From positions 1,116,001-1,180,000 of the forward strand of contig NZ_CP046914.1 in the NCBI RefSeq assembly GCF_009789675.1: 64,000 nucleotides of DNA, read 5' to 3'. Under the pieces are notes generated by a model. The model was not told the origin of the DNA, did not search any database, and saw only the letters and a program-made list of their open reading frames with translations. Positions 17,615 to 26,993 of this stretch are shown piece by piece. Position 1 is the stretch's first letter; each line of letters opens with the position of its first letter. Made by a program: the position numbers and the translations under genes. The DNA comes from Paraburkholderia acidisoli. GTDB taxonomy: Bacteria; Pseudomonadota; Gammaproteobacteria; Burkholderiales; Burkholderiaceae.

Positions 17615-18766
17615 TCATTGCGTGAGCACGACGCCGCTCGCCGGCGACCACGAGACGTACACGTCGTCGTTCCAGGCGGGCGCGCCTTCGTTCATGAGAT
17701 GCGAGCTGGAAAGATTCGAGACCACGACCTTGCCGCCCGGCAAGCGCACGTGATAGAGCGAGTAGCTGCCCATGTAGGCCACGTCGGTGACCACGCCGCG
17801 CGCCCAGTTGTGTGCGGCGCCGGGCTTGTCGCGCGTCACGCGCACGCGCTCGGGACGTACGGAAATGCCCACCGGCATGCCGAGCGGACCTGTTACGCCG
17901 TGGCTCACGTACATGCGCGCCTCGAGGTCTTCGCTTTCCACGTAGATGTGATCGGGCTCGTCCTCCACGACCTTGCCTTCGAACAGATTGGTCGAGCCGA
18001 TGAATTCGGCGGAGAAGCGGCTATTGGGGAACTCGTAGACTTCGCCTGGCGAACCGATCTGCACGATGCGGCCTTCGCTCATCACTGCGAGACGGTTCGC
18101 CATCGTCATCGCCTCTTCCTGGTCGTGCGTGACCATCACACAGGTGACATCCACTTTCTCGATGATGTTCACGAGTTCGAGCTGCGTCTTCTGGCGGATC
18201 TTCTTGTCGAGCGCCGACATGGGCTCGTCGAGCAGCAGCAGCTTCGGACGCTTGACGAGCGAACGCGCGAGCGCGACGCGCTGTTGCTGGCCGCCGGAGA
18301 GTTGATGCGGTTTGCGCTTCGCATAGCGGCTCATCTGCACGAGATGGAGCGCATCCGCCACACGCTCGCGAATCTCGTTCTTCGGCACGCCCTCCTGCTT
18401 CAGACCGAACGCGACGTTCGACTCCACCGTCATGTGCGGAAACAGCGCGTAGGACTGGAACATCATGTTGACGGGGCGGCGATACGGCGGCAGTGCCGCG
18501 AGGTCTTCGCCATCCACGAAGATCTTGCCGGAGGTCGCTGTTTCCAGCCCGGCCAGCATGCGCAGCAGCGTGGACTTGCCGCAGCCCGAACTGCCGAGCA
18601 GTGCGAACAGTTCGTTCTTCGCGATGTTCAGGCTCACGTTGTTGACGGCGATGCTTTCGCCGAACTTCTTGACGACGTTTTCGATGCGCACGAAGGCGTC
18701 GTGACTGGACGCCCTGGCGCTGGCGCGCGCGGCTTCCGATGCAGTGACTTGAGACGTCGAATTCAT
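17615..18766 (-). CDS. potG: Putrescine ABC transporter ATP-binding protein (PotG type)
   Basis: A 383-residue ATPase with Walker A GSSGCGKST, signature LSGGQQQR, Walker B LLLLDEPMSALD and switch His in VTHDQEEA. The C-terminal TOBE-type domain (about residues 270-383) ends with the usual RPERVRV motif inside it. The ATG at 18766 (MNSTSQV) is preferred; an upstream in-frame TTG or ATG extension is basic and not family-like. A 243-bp gap separates it from potF, longer than elsewhere in the operon, leaving room for processing or an internal promoter. Confidence 0.92.
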   Translation of the reverse strand: MNSTSQVTASEAARASARASSHDAFVRIENVVKKFGESIAVNNVSLNIAKNELFALLGSSGCGKSTLLRMLAGLETATSGKIFVDGEDLAALPPYRRPVNMMFQSYALFPHMTVESNVAFGLKQEGVPKNEIRERVADALHLVQMSRYAKRKPHQLSGGQQQRVALARSLVKRPKLLLLDEPMSALDKKIRQKTQLELVNIIEKVDVTCVMVTHDQEEAMTMANRLAVMSEGRIVQIGSPGEVYEFPNSRFSAEFIGSTNLFEGKVVEDEPDHIYVESEDLEARMYVSHGVTGPLGMPVGISVRPERVRVTRDKPGAAHNWARGVVTDVAYMGSYSLYHVRLPGGKVVVSNLSSSHLMNEGAPAWNDDVYVSWSPASGVVLTQ

Positions 18767-19009
18767 GATGTAAGCAGGGTTCCTTTCTGATCGCAGTACG
18801 TTTTTCAGGCGCAAGCCGGCCCGCACGGGGCGCGTGAGCGGCTCGCGGAAATCAGTACTGCGAACGGAGCTGAGGAGGCTCGCGCGCGTCGTTTCTTCAA
18901 TGGGCGGCGTCGCGCGAGCGGACTACGGCATGCGAACTTCAGGCGGCGAGGGGTCGAGCGATCCCTCCTCCGCGCGTTGTCTCCTTCCTTCTCCTTCGGG
19001 ATCGGTGCG

Positions 19010-20122
19010 TCAGTGGCCCGTTTTCAGCTGCGACCAGAGACGGTTTTCGAGGCGCAGGATTTCGGCCGGCATCGGCTTCATCAGCGTCATCTTCTTGAGC
19101 ACGTCGTCGGACGGATACACGGTCTGATCCTGCGCGACGGCCGGCGTCACGAACTGGCGGGCCGCCTTGTTCGCGGTGGGATAGAACACCTCGTTGGTGA
19201 TGGCGGCGTTGACCTTCGGGTCCGAGATGTAGTTGATCCACTTCATGGCGGCTTCGGGATGCGGCGCGTCCTTCGGCACGACCATCACGTCGAACCACAG
19301 CAGGCCGCCTTCCTTCACGTTCGAGAACTTGATGTGATACGAGCGCTTGGCCTCTTCCGCACGGCGATGCGCGATGCCCACGTCGCCCGACCAGCCCACG
19401 GCCACGCAGATGTCGTTGTTCACGAGGTCGTTGATATAGCCCGACGAGTTGAACTGCGTGATGTACGGGCGCACCTTCTTGAGCGTTTCATACGCGGCCT
19501 GGTAGTCGGCGGGGTTCGTGCTGTTCGGGTCCTTGTGCAGATACTGCAGCGTGGCGGCGAACACGTCGGCGGCCTGATCGAGGAACGAGACGCCGCAGCC
19601 CTTGAGCTTCGAGAGATTCGCGGGGTCGAACACGAGCGCCCACGTGTCGGTCGGCGCGTTGCCGCCGAACGCCTTCTGCACCGCTTCGTCGTTGTAGCCA
19701 ATGCCGTCCGTGCCATAGGCCCAGGGCACCCCGTACTGATTGCCCGGGTCGGCGTCGGCGATCATGTGCATGAGCACGGGATCGAGGTTCGCGAGATTCG
19801 GAATCTTCGACTTGTCGAGCTTCTGGTACACACCGGCCTGAATCTGCTTGGCCATGTAGTTCGAAGTGGGCACGACGATGTCGTAGCCCGAGCTACCCGC
19901 GAGTAGCTTCGCTTGCAGCGTGTCGTCGCTATCGTAGTTGTCGTACTTGACGTGAATGCCCGTTTGCTTTTCGAAGTTCGGGATCGTGTCCTTCGCAATG
20001 TAGTCGGACCAGTTGTAGACGTTCAGTTCCGTGTCGGCGGCGTGGCTCGATGTGGCCGTGAGACCCGCGCACGTGGCGAGGGCAGCGATCGCGACTGCAT
20101 GACGAAGATGACTCACACTCAT
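19010..20122 (-). CDS. potF: Periplasmic putrescine-binding protein (PotF type)
   Basis: A 370-residue substrate-binding protein with a signal peptide cleaved near SSHAAD. The mature part starts ELNVYNWSDYIAKDTIPNFE, the PotF/PotD hallmark, and has GIGYNDEAV and VGWSGDVGIAHRRAE, which in E. coli PotF line the amine pocket. It delivers putrescine to PotGHI. The mature length agrees with PotF. The gene is 98 bp downstream of spuC. Confidence 0.93.
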   Translation of the reverse strand: MSVSHLRHAVAIAALATCAGLTATSSHAADTELNVYNWSDYIAKDTIPNFEKQTGIHVKYDNYDSDDTLQAKLLAGSSGYDIVVPTSNYMAKQIQAGVYQKLDKSKIPNLANLDPVLMHMIADADPGNQYGVPWAYGTDGIGYNDEAVQKAFGGNAPTDTWALVFDPANLSKLKGCGVSFLDQAADVFAATLQYLHKDPNSTNPADYQAAYETLKKVRPYITQFNSSGYINDLVNNDICVAVGWSGDVGIAHRRAEEAKRSYHIKFSNVKEGGLLWFDVMVVPKDAPHPEAAMKWINYISDPKVNAAITNEVFYPTANKAARQFVTPAVAQDQTVYPSDDVLKKMTLMKPMPAEILRLENRLWSQLKTGH

Positions 20123-20220
20123 GTTGATTTCCCCAGAAGGTCAAGTTCGGCGCGCGGCGTTTCACCCGCCCGCATGCGCCGGCACCCCGTCGTGTGCCGC
20201 GCGCCGTTGGACAAGTGGCG

Positions 20221-21654
20221 TTAGGAAAGACCCAGTTGTTGCGCGGTGGCGTCGACGGCGTGCTTCGCCTTCGACACGATTTCGTCGATCTCGCCGTGCG
20301 TGACCACGAGCGGCGGCGAGAGCAGCATGCGGTCGCCGGTGGCGCGCATGATGAGATTGCCGTTGAAGCAGAAGTCGCGGCAGATCGTGCCCACGTCGCC
20401 GCCATTCGCGAAGCGCTTGCGCGTGGCCGGATCTTCGGCGAGTTGCAAGCCGGCCACGAGACCCGTGCCCGCGATGTCGCCAACAATCGGATGATTGGCG
20501 AAGGTTTCGCGCAACCGCTGCTGGAAATAGGGACCGGTATCCGACTTCACGCGCGCCACGATGCCTTCGTCGCGCAACAGCTTGAGATTGGCGATGGCCA
20601 CGGCGGCCGCCACGGGATGCCCCGAGTACGTGAGGCCGTGATTGAACTCGCCGTTCTCGATGAGTGCTTTCGCGATGCGGTCATGAAGGCCCACGGCGCC
20701 CATCGGCACATAACCGCTGGTGAGGCCCTTCGCCATGGTGATGAGGTCGGGCTCGAAGCCGAAGTGCTCATGCGCGAACCATTCGCCGGTGCGGCCGAAG
20801 CCGCCGATCACCTCGTCGGCGCACAGCAGCACGTCGTATTTGCGGCAAATGCGTTGAATTTCCGGCCAGTACGTGGAAGGCGGGAAGATCACGCCGCCCG
20901 CGCCCTGGAACGGCTCGCCGATAAAGGCGGCCACGTTCTGCGCGCCCACTTCGAGTATCTTCGCTTCGAGTTGCTGCGCGCGCGCGAGGCCGAATTCCTC
21001 GGGCGTCAGGTTGCCTTCGGCTTCGCCGTAAAAATACGGCTGGTCGATATGCACGATGTTCTCGACCTTCGACGGCATCTGCTCGTGCATGTAGCCCATG
21101 CCGCCGAGCGTGCCGCCCGCGATGGTCGAGCCGTGATACGCGTTGCGGCGCGAGATGACAACCTTCTTCGAAGGCTTGCCTTGCGTGAGCCAGAACTGAT
21201 GCACGATGCGCAGCACCGTGTCGTTGCCTTCGGAGCCGCTGTTGCAATAGAAGAAGTGATTGAACGGCGCGGGCGTGATTTGCGCGAGCAGCGTGGAAAG
21301 CTCGATCACGGGCGGGTGCGTGGTCTTGAAGAACGTGTTGTAGAACGGCAGTTCCTGCATTTGCCGATAACCGGCCTCGGCGAGTTCCTTCCGGCCGTAA
21401 CCCACGTTCACGCACCACAGGCCCGCCATGCCGTCGATGATCTTGTTGCCTTCCGAGTCCCACAGGTACACGCCTTTCGCCTTCACGATCACGCGGCTGC
21501 CCGCCTTGTTGAGCGAGCCCATGTCTGAGAACGGATGAATGTGATGCGCGGCGTCGAGCGCGCGGTATTCGCCGGTCGAACGGGATGGTTGCGCGCGCAA
21601 CGTAGTGGGAATGTCCTCGATTGCGCTGGCCGGGGCGTCGATTCGATAGCTCAT
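20221..21654 (-). CDS. spuC: Putrescine-pyruvate aminotransferase (SpuC type)
   Basis: A 477-residue class-III PLP aminotransferase. The substrate/cofactor segments GSEGNDTVLRIVHQ, SRRNAYHGSTIAGGTLGG and the Lys of ITMAKGLTSGY are in place; ADEVIGGFGRTG holds the PLP-ring aspartate. Pseudomonas SpuC/PauB-type enzymes transfer the amino group of putrescine to pyruvate, giving 4-aminobutyraldehyde without glutamylation; related enzymes act on GABA or beta-alanine. Its presence next to puuA suggests two routes in parallel. AAGGAGA precedes the ATG and it lies 19 bp after puuA. Confidence 0.85.
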   Translation of the reverse strand: MSYRIDAPASAIEDIPTTLRAQPSRSTGEYRALDAAHHIHPFSDMGSLNKAGSRVIVKAKGVYLWDSEGNKIIDGMAGLWCVNVGYGRKELAEAGYRQMQELPFYNTFFKTTHPPVIELSTLLAQITPAPFNHFFYCNSGSEGNDTVLRIVHQFWLTQGKPSKKVVISRRNAYHGSTIAGGTLGGMGYMHEQMPSKVENIVHIDQPYFYGEAEGNLTPEEFGLARAQQLEAKILEVGAQNVAAFIGEPFQGAGGVIFPPSTYWPEIQRICRKYDVLLCADEVIGGFGRTGEWFAHEHFGFEPDLITMAKGLTSGYVPMGAVGLHDRIAKALIENGEFNHGLTYSGHPVAAAVAIANLKLLRDEGIVARVKSDTGPYFQQRLRETFANHPIVGDIAGTGLVAGLQLAEDPATRKRFANGGDVGTICRDFCFNGNLIMRATGDRMLLSPPLVVTHGEIDEIVSKAKHAVDATAQQLGLS

Positions 21655-21673
21655 GTCTTGTCTCCTTGTCGTT

Positions 21674-23008
21674 TCACACGTGCAGCAGCAAGTGCTTGCG
21701 TTCCCACGAACTGATGACGCGGAAATACGCTTCGTATTCGGTTTCCTTGAGCGCGAGGTACGCGCGCACGAACTTCTCGCCGAGAATGCCGTTGAGCGGC
21801 TCGCAACCGGCCATCAGCGTGATGCCTTCTTCCAGATTGCGCGGCAGCTGGTAGGGCAGGGAATAGCCGTCGCTCACGAGCGGTTCGGTCGGCTTGAGGT
21901 GCTGCGTCATGCCGAGATAGCCCGCCGCGAGCGTGGCCGCGATGGCGAGGTACGGGTTGCAGTCCACGCCCGGAATGCGGTTTTCCACACGGCGCGCGGC
22001 CGGCGACGAATACGGCACGCGAAAGCCCACGGTGCGGTTGTCGTAACCCCAGGCCACGTTGATGGGCGCGGCCATGAAGCGCGAGAGACGGCGATACGAA
22101 TTGATGTACGGCGCGAAGATCGGCATGAGCGCGGGCGTGTACTTTTGCAAACCCGCGATATACGCATGGAACATGTCGGTGGGCTTGCCGTCCGGGCCCG
22201 TGAAGAGGTTCTGGCCGCTTTCCGAGCTCACGAGACTCTGATGCACGTGCATGGCCGAACCCGGCTCGTTCTCCATGGGCTTCGCCATGAACGTGGCGTA
22301 CATGTGATGACGCAATGCCGCTTCGCGCACCGTGCGTTTGAAGAGGAACACGCGGTCGGCGAGATTGAGCGGATCGCCGTGCAGGAAGTTGATTTCCATC
22401 TGCGCCGCGCCCACTTCGTGAATGAGCGTGTCGACTTCCAGCTCCTGAATATCGCAGTACTCGTAGATGTCTTCGAAGAGCGGATCGAACTCGTTCACCG
22501 CTTCGATCGAATACGCCTGGCGGCCGGTTTCCGGGCGCCCTGTGCGGCCGATCGGCGGCGCGAGCGGAATGTCCGGGTCCTTGTTCATGTCGACGAGATA
22601 GAACTCCAGTTCCGGCGCGATCACGGGCTTCCAGCCCTTCGCTTCGTAGAGTTCGAGCACGCGGCGCAGCACCCGGCGCGGCGAGATTTCCACGGGCGAG
22701 CCGTCGAAGTGCACGCAGTCGTGAATCACCTGCGCCGTGGGATCGACCGCCCACGGAATGATGCGGATAGTGGAAGCGTCGGGCACGCACACCATGTCGG
22801 GGTCGGTGACGCCCGTGAGGCTGCCGTCTTCGGGGTAGTCGCCGGTAACGGTCTGGATCATCACCGCTTGCGGCAGCCGCATGGATTCGCCCGACTCGAA
22901 CTTGCTGCGCGGAATGATCTTGCCGCGCGCGATGCCCGCCATGTCGGGAATGATGGCTTCGATTTCAGTGATGCGGTGTTTCTTCAGGAATTCGTCGATG
23001 TCGTGCAT
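21674..23008 (-). CDS. puuA: Gamma-glutamylputrescine synthetase (glutamine synthetase family)
   Basis: A 444-residue GS-family ligase. It has the catalytic-domain elements EVGAAQMEINF (metal-binding Glu), GSAMHVHQSL, NSYRRLSRFMAAP and NRTVGFRVP, but lacks the adenylylation-loop tyrosine context of GlnA, and its N-terminus EFLKKHRITEIEAIIPDMAG is PuuA-like. PuuA ligates glutamate to putrescine with ATP, the first Puu step. The ATG at 23008 is chosen since the GS fold begins at once; the codons upstream belong to the spacer after puuD. Confidence 0.92.
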   Translation of the reverse strand: MHDIDEFLKKHRITEIEAIIPDMAGIARGKIIPRSKFESGESMRLPQAVMIQTVTGDYPEDGSLTGVTDPDMVCVPDASTIRIIPWAVDPTAQVIHDCVHFDGSPVEISPRRVLRRVLELYEAKGWKPVIAPELEFYLVDMNKDPDIPLAPPIGRTGRPETGRQAYSIEAVNEFDPLFEDIYEYCDIQELEVDTLIHEVGAAQMEINFLHGDPLNLADRVFLFKRTVREAALRHHMYATFMAKPMENEPGSAMHVHQSLVSSESGQNLFTGPDGKPTDMFHAYIAGLQKYTPALMPIFAPYINSYRRLSRFMAAPINVAWGYDNRTVGFRVPYSSPAARRVENRIPGVDCNPYLAIAATLAAGYLGMTQHLKPTEPLVSDGYSLPYQLPRNLEEGITLMAGCEPLNGILGEKFVRAYLALKETEYEAYFRVISSWERKHLLLHV

Positions 23009-23039
23009 GATCGTTCTCTCTGTTCTGTAGGGGCCGGCA

Positions 23040-23816
23040 TCAAGCGTGTTTGGCGCGCGGTGTTCGCGCCAGCATGCGGTTGCGGCAGGCGTCGCCAAAG
23101 GCGCCGAAAATCGCGGTGGAAAGGGCGTTTTCAGCGTGTTTCCATTCCGGGTGCCATTGCACGCCAAGCGCGAAAGTCGCTGCGCGCGCAACGATCACGG
23201 CTTCGATCAGGCCATCGGGTGCGTAAGCTTCTGCTACCAGTCCCGCGCCGAGCCGTTCAATGCCCTGGCCGTGCAGCGAATTGACTTGCACGTCGCGCGC
23301 ATTCCCGGCGAGTTGTTGCAGCAGGCCGCCTTCAGCAAGCTTCACGGTATGCGCGGGTCCGTATTGCCGATCGAGCGCGTCGGCCTTGTTCTCGCGATGA
23401 TCGGTGTAGCCCGCCACCGCGTGCACCTGTTGATGCAGCGTGCCGCCGAACACCACGTTCATCTCCTGAAAGCCGCGGCAAATCGCAAGTACGGGCACGC
23501 CTGCGTCGATCGCGGCACGCATGAGCGGCAGCGTGGTGGCATCGCGATGCGGATCGTGAAGCGTGTCCGTCTCGCTCGCCTGGCTGCCATAACGATGCGG
23601 CTCCACGTTCGAATAGCTGCCCGTGAAGAGCAGGCCGTCCACGGCTTCGAGAATGTCGCTGGCGCGTTGGCGTTCGCCGAGCGCGGGCAGCACGAACGCG
23701 AGAGCGCCCGCGCCGTCCACGGCGGCAAGGAGGTACTTCTCGCCGCTGACATGCGAGGCATGCGGGCCCATCATCGTGCGGTCGGCGGTAATGCCTATCA
23801 ATGGTCTGGTTCGCAT
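23040..23816 (-). CDS. puuD: Gamma-glutamyl-GABA hydrolase
   Basis: A 258-residue class-I glutamine-amidotransferase-like hydrolase. The triad is Cys113 (AICRGFQEMN), His222 and Glu224 (VQWHPEW), close to E. coli PuuD numbering. It releases GABA and glutamate from gamma-Glu-GABA, the last Puu step. The ATG at 23816 begins MRTRPLIGITADR. It is the first gene of the long minus-strand unit and is 31 bp from puuA, so the operon promoter should lie in the region 23817-24792. Confidence 0.92.
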   Translation of the reverse strand: MRTRPLIGITADRTMMGPHASHVSGEKYLLAAVDGAGALAFVLPALGERQRASDILEAVDGLLFTGSYSNVEPHRYGSQASETDTLHDPHRDATTLPLMRAAIDAGVPVLAICRGFQEMNVVFGGTLHQQVHAVAGYTDHRENKADALDRQYGPAHTVKLAEGGLLQQLAGNARDVQVNSLHGQGIERLGAGLVAEAYAPDGLIEAVIVARAATFALGVQWHPEWKHAENALSTAIFGAFGDACRNRMLARTPRAKHA

Positions 23817-24792
23817 AACTAACGTTTCACTTCCAGGCCCGCGAGATCTTGATGATATCGGCGGGCGTGACATGACCTTGCTGGCTTTGCGGTGCAGGCA
23901 AAGCGGCAAACCCGGAATGCTATGCGCGTAGCGACGCTAACGCATGGCGCTGCGCGTGGAGATCAGGTAGGCGGTTCGTTTCTTGCCGGTATGCGGTGCG
24001 ACTGTGTTCAGACGAGCGCAGCCGCGACGCTTTCGCGCGAGCCAGCAGGCCGCGAAAAGACGACGAAAAACAGACAGACGGCAGTAACGAACGGCGCGGG
24101 AAGGAAAGGCGCTAGGGCAGGAGCGACGCGACTTCGTCCGTATGGACGGCGATGAACGCGCGTGCGGAGACGGCGTTGTGACGACGCACCGAGCGACGGG
24201 AAAGGATTGTGAAGACGGACAGGAACAGGCGAGAGGCAAGCCTGCCGCTAGTGCCGTCGGCGATGGCGGTGCAGTCACTGCGAAGACACCTCGCATGACT
24301 ACGATCCCATCTCACCAGAGGGCCACGGACTCTCACAATAACACTCGCTGATTACGTTAATTTAGACGTTCGATTTAAAACATTCGATATGTTCAATGCA
24401 TTGAATCATTCACATATTGAGCGATCAATGTATTGCGCACCGAATGCGATCGACTCTCAGGTTCTTTGCCTTGCACGCCGCGTTTTGCGCCGCAACGTGC
24501 CTTAAACAAGGGCTGTTCGATCTGTAGTCCAGCATATACGAGCCAAAAAGGGCGTCAATTATTTTTTTACGTTTTTTATGTCAGCACTTTCCCGATGGGT
24601 TCAATCGAGAGATGACTCTTATTAGAGAACTCACTCTCTATGCGGAATAGACGCCTACAAGAAGTGACGCTTCGTGATATTTCGAATAACTTACAGGGGT
24701 TTGTACTGACGCAAAAAACGGCAAACTGATTAGAATATTCAACACGTCCGCCGCGTCGTGCCCACGCGCGCTTTCTGCCAACGGTCTTCCAC
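23817..24792. promoter_or_regulatory. Divergent control region between puuD operon and puuR-puuC
   Basis: Nearly 1 kb without a convincing gene. The part nearest puuD (23820-24330) has the base composition of coding DNA but no plausible protein. The part 24350-24740 is strikingly AT-rich for this genome, contains two CAATGYATTG palindromes (24394-24403 and 24426-24435) and likely holds both promoters. The PuuR homologue is encoded next to it and is the obvious candidate repressor. Confidence 0.65.
24392..24405. promoter_or_regulatory. Perfect 14-bp palindrome, candidate PuuR operator
   Basis: TTCAATGCATTGAA reads the same on both strands. A related near-palindrome CAATGTATTG lies at 24426-24435, 32 bp away centre to centre, three helical turns, so two dimers could bind the same face. 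Just to the left is TGTTCA (24390-24395), which also occurs in the PuuR site as I remember it from E. coli. Binding is not shown. Confidence 0.5.
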
Positions 24793-25362
24793 GTGTCCGA
24801 GTCCGCCTCCGTCTCCACCGAAGTCGCCACGCGTTTGCGGCATGTTCGCAAACGATACGGTCTCTCGCAACGCGAGCTGGCCAAACGCGCGGGCGTGACG
24901 AATGGTGCGATCTCACTCATCGAACAAAGTCGAGTCAGTCCCTCGGTGGGTTCGTTGAAGAAGTTGCTCGAATGCATTCCCATGAGTCTCGCGGAATTCT
25001 TCACGTTCGATCTGGATGAGGGCGCGAGCATCGTGTCGCGGCGCGGCGAGATGCCCAACCTCGGCAACGAGTCGATCCAGTTCTATCTGGCGGGCGCGAA
25101 CGTGAGGGACCGCAACATGGGCATTCTTCGCGAGGTGTATCAGCCGCTTGCCGATACTGGTCCCGAGATGCTCACCCACGCCGGTCATGAAGGCGGCGTG
25201 GTCGTATCGGGCCAACTCGAACTGACCGTGGACAGCACCACGTGGCTGCTGGACCCCGGCGACAGCTATTACTTCGAAAGTCGCTTCCCGCACCGTTTCC
25301 GCAATCCCAGCGCGGACGACATCTGCGAAGTGGTCTCGGCGAATTCGCCGCCCACTTTCTGA
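24793..25362 (+). CDS. puuR: XRE/cupin transcriptional regulator, PuuR type
   Basis: A 189-residue regulator, the same size as E. coli PuuR. Residues about 8-65 are a Cro/C1-type HTH (LRHVRKRYGLSQRELAKRAG, then TNGAISLIEQSRVSPSVGSL) and about 110-180 a cupin sensor domain (HEGGVVVSGQLELTV, DPGDSYYFESRFPHRFRN). PuuR represses puu genes and is released by putrescine. The GTG start at 24793 gives the family length. It is divergent from puuD and 88 bp upstream of puuC. Confidence 0.88.
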   Translation: MSESASVSTEVATRLRHVRKRYGLSQRELAKRAGVTNGAISLIEQSRVSPSVGSLKKLLECIPMSLAEFFTFDLDEGASIVSRRGEMPNLGNESIQFYLAGANVRDRNMGILREVYQPLADTGPEMLTHAGHEGGVVVSGQLELTVDSTTWLLDPGDSYYFESRFPHRFRNPSADDICEVVSANSPPTF

Positions 25363-25450
25363 TCGTTCCGAACGCGCGTATTCGAGTCGCCGGTGTACGC
25401 CGCGCAGGCAGCGGTGCGCGCCGCGAATCGTCAATCATTGAGGCATCCTG

Positions 25451-26941
25451 ATGGAAAAGAAAACATTCGCTTACTGGCAGGACAAGGCCGCGACGCTATC
25501 GATCGAAGGTCGCGCATTCATCGACGGCGCGTATCGCGACGCATATTCGGGCCGCACGTTCGAGTGCGTGAGTCCGATCGATTCGCGCGTGCTGGCCAAC
25601 GTGGCGGACTGTGGCGCGGCCGACGTGGATGCGGCCGTGGGCGCCGCGCGTCGCGCATTCGAGGCGGGCGTGTGGGCCGGCCTCAATCCGCGCGCCCGCA
25701 AGGCCGTGCTGCAGCGCTGGGCCGCGCTCATGCGTGAGCATCTCGACGAACTCGCGTTGCTCGAAACCCTCGACGCGGGCAAGCCCATCGGCGACACCAC
25801 CACGGTGGACGTGCCGGGCGCGGCGTATTGCGTGGAGTGGTTCGCGGAAGCCATCGACAAGGTGGGCGGCGAGGTCGTGCCCGCCGATCATCATCTCGTG
25901 GGCCTCGTCACGCGCGAACCCATCGGCGTGGTGGCCGCCGTGGTGCCGTGGAATTTCCCCATCCTGATGGCGTCGTGGAAGTTCGGTCCCGCGCTCGCGG
26001 CCGGCAATAGCGTCGTGCTCAAACCTTCTGAAAAGTCGCCGCTCACGGCCATTCGCGTGGCGCAACTCGCGCACGAAGCGGGCATTCCGGCGGGCGTCTT
26101 CAACGTGTTGCCGGGCGGCGGCGAACCGGGCAAATTGCTGGGCTTGCATAGCGATGTCGATTGCATCGCGTTCACGGGATCGACCAACGTGGGCAAGCAG
26201 ATCATGCAGTACGCGGGCCAGTCGAACCTCAAGCGCGTGTGGCTCGAACTGGGCGGCAAGTCGCCCAATATCGTACTGCCCGATTGCCCCGACCTCGACC
26301 GTGCAGCCAGTGCCGCGGCCAGCGCGATCTTCTACAACATGGGCGAAATGTGCACGGCGGGTTCGCGTCTGCTCGTGCATCGCGAGATCAAGGAAGTCTT
26401 TCTGGCCAAGCTCGTGGAGGCAGCCAAAGCGTATATCCCTGGGAATCCTCTGGATCCGAAGGTGTCGATGGGAGCGATCGTCGACAAGGTCCAGCTCGAT
26501 CGCGTGCTGCACTATATTGATGCGGGCCGCAAGGACTCGAAACTACTGGTGGGCGGCGAGCGCGTGAATGCGGAAAGCGGCGGCTTCTATGTCGAGCCCA
26601 CGGTGTTCGACACGCATCACGACACGAAGATCGCGCGCGAGGAAATTTTCGGGCCGGTGCTGTCGGTCATCACGTTCAGTACCATCGACGAAGCGGTGCG
26701 CATCGCCAACGAAAGCGCTTACGGGTTGGCGGCGGCGGTGTGGACCGCGAATCTTACGCACGCGCACGAGATCTCGCGACGCTTGCGCGCGGGCACGGTG
26801 TGGGTGAATTGCTACGACGAAGGCGGCGACATGAACTTCCCGTTCGGCGGCTTCAAGGAGTCGGGCAACGGCCGCGACAAGTCGCTGCACGCGCTGGAGA
26901 AGTACACGGAGTTGAAGTCGACGCTCGTGCGTCTGCGTTAA
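25451..26941 (+). CDS. puuC: Gamma-glutamyl-gamma-aminobutyraldehyde dehydrogenase
   Basis: A 496-residue NAD(P)+ aldehyde dehydrogenase. It has the Rossmann segment GVVAAVVPWNFPILMASWK, the general-base Glu in LELGGKSPN and the nucleophile Cys in GEMCTAGSRL; EIFGPVLSV and the C-terminal NFPFGGFKESGNGRDK are standard. Length and opening (FAYWQDKAATLSIEGRAFIDG) match PuuC. It oxidises gamma-Glu-aminobutyraldehyde, and in E. coli also 4-aminobutyraldehyde-like substrates, so it can serve both the PuuB and SpuC branches. Confidence 0.9.
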   Translation: MEKKTFAYWQDKAATLSIEGRAFIDGAYRDAYSGRTFECVSPIDSRVLANVADCGAADVDAAVGAARRAFEAGVWAGLNPRARKAVLQRWAALMREHLDELALLETLDAGKPIGDTTTVDVPGAAYCVEWFAEAIDKVGGEVVPADHHLVGLVTREPIGVVAAVVPWNFPILMASWKFGPALAAGNSVVLKPSEKSPLTAIRVAQLAHEAGIPAGVFNVLPGGGEPGKLLGLHSDVDCIAFTGSTNVGKQIMQYAGQSNLKRVWLELGGKSPNIVLPDCPDLDRAASAAASAIFYNMGEMCTAGSRLLVHREIKEVFLAKLVEAAKAYIPGNPLDPKVSMGAIVDKVQLDRVLHYIDAGRKDSKLLVGGERVNAESGGFYVEPTVFDTHHDTKIAREEIFGPVLSVITFSTIDEAVRIANESAYGLAAAVWTANLTHAHEISRRLRAGTVWVNCYDEGGDMNFPFGGFKESGNGRDKSLHALEKYTELKSTLVRLR

Positions 26942-26966
26942 ACGCGGAGCCGGAGAAGCAGAAGCC

Positions 26967-26993
26967 GCGCTGAAGGCGCAATGCCTTCAGCGC
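26967..26993. terminator. Hairpin between convergent puuC and marR
   Basis: A perfect 11-bp stem GCGCTGAAGGC / GCCTTCAGCGC with a 5-base loop. It overlaps the last codons of the marR gene. There is no U tract on either side, so termination strength is uncertain. Confidence 0.5.

Noticed and set aside
23937..24296. A 119-residue minus-strand gene in the puuD-puuR spacer
   Set aside because: Cys/Arg/Ser-rich with no recognisable fold and no ribosome site; better seen as untranslated DNA.
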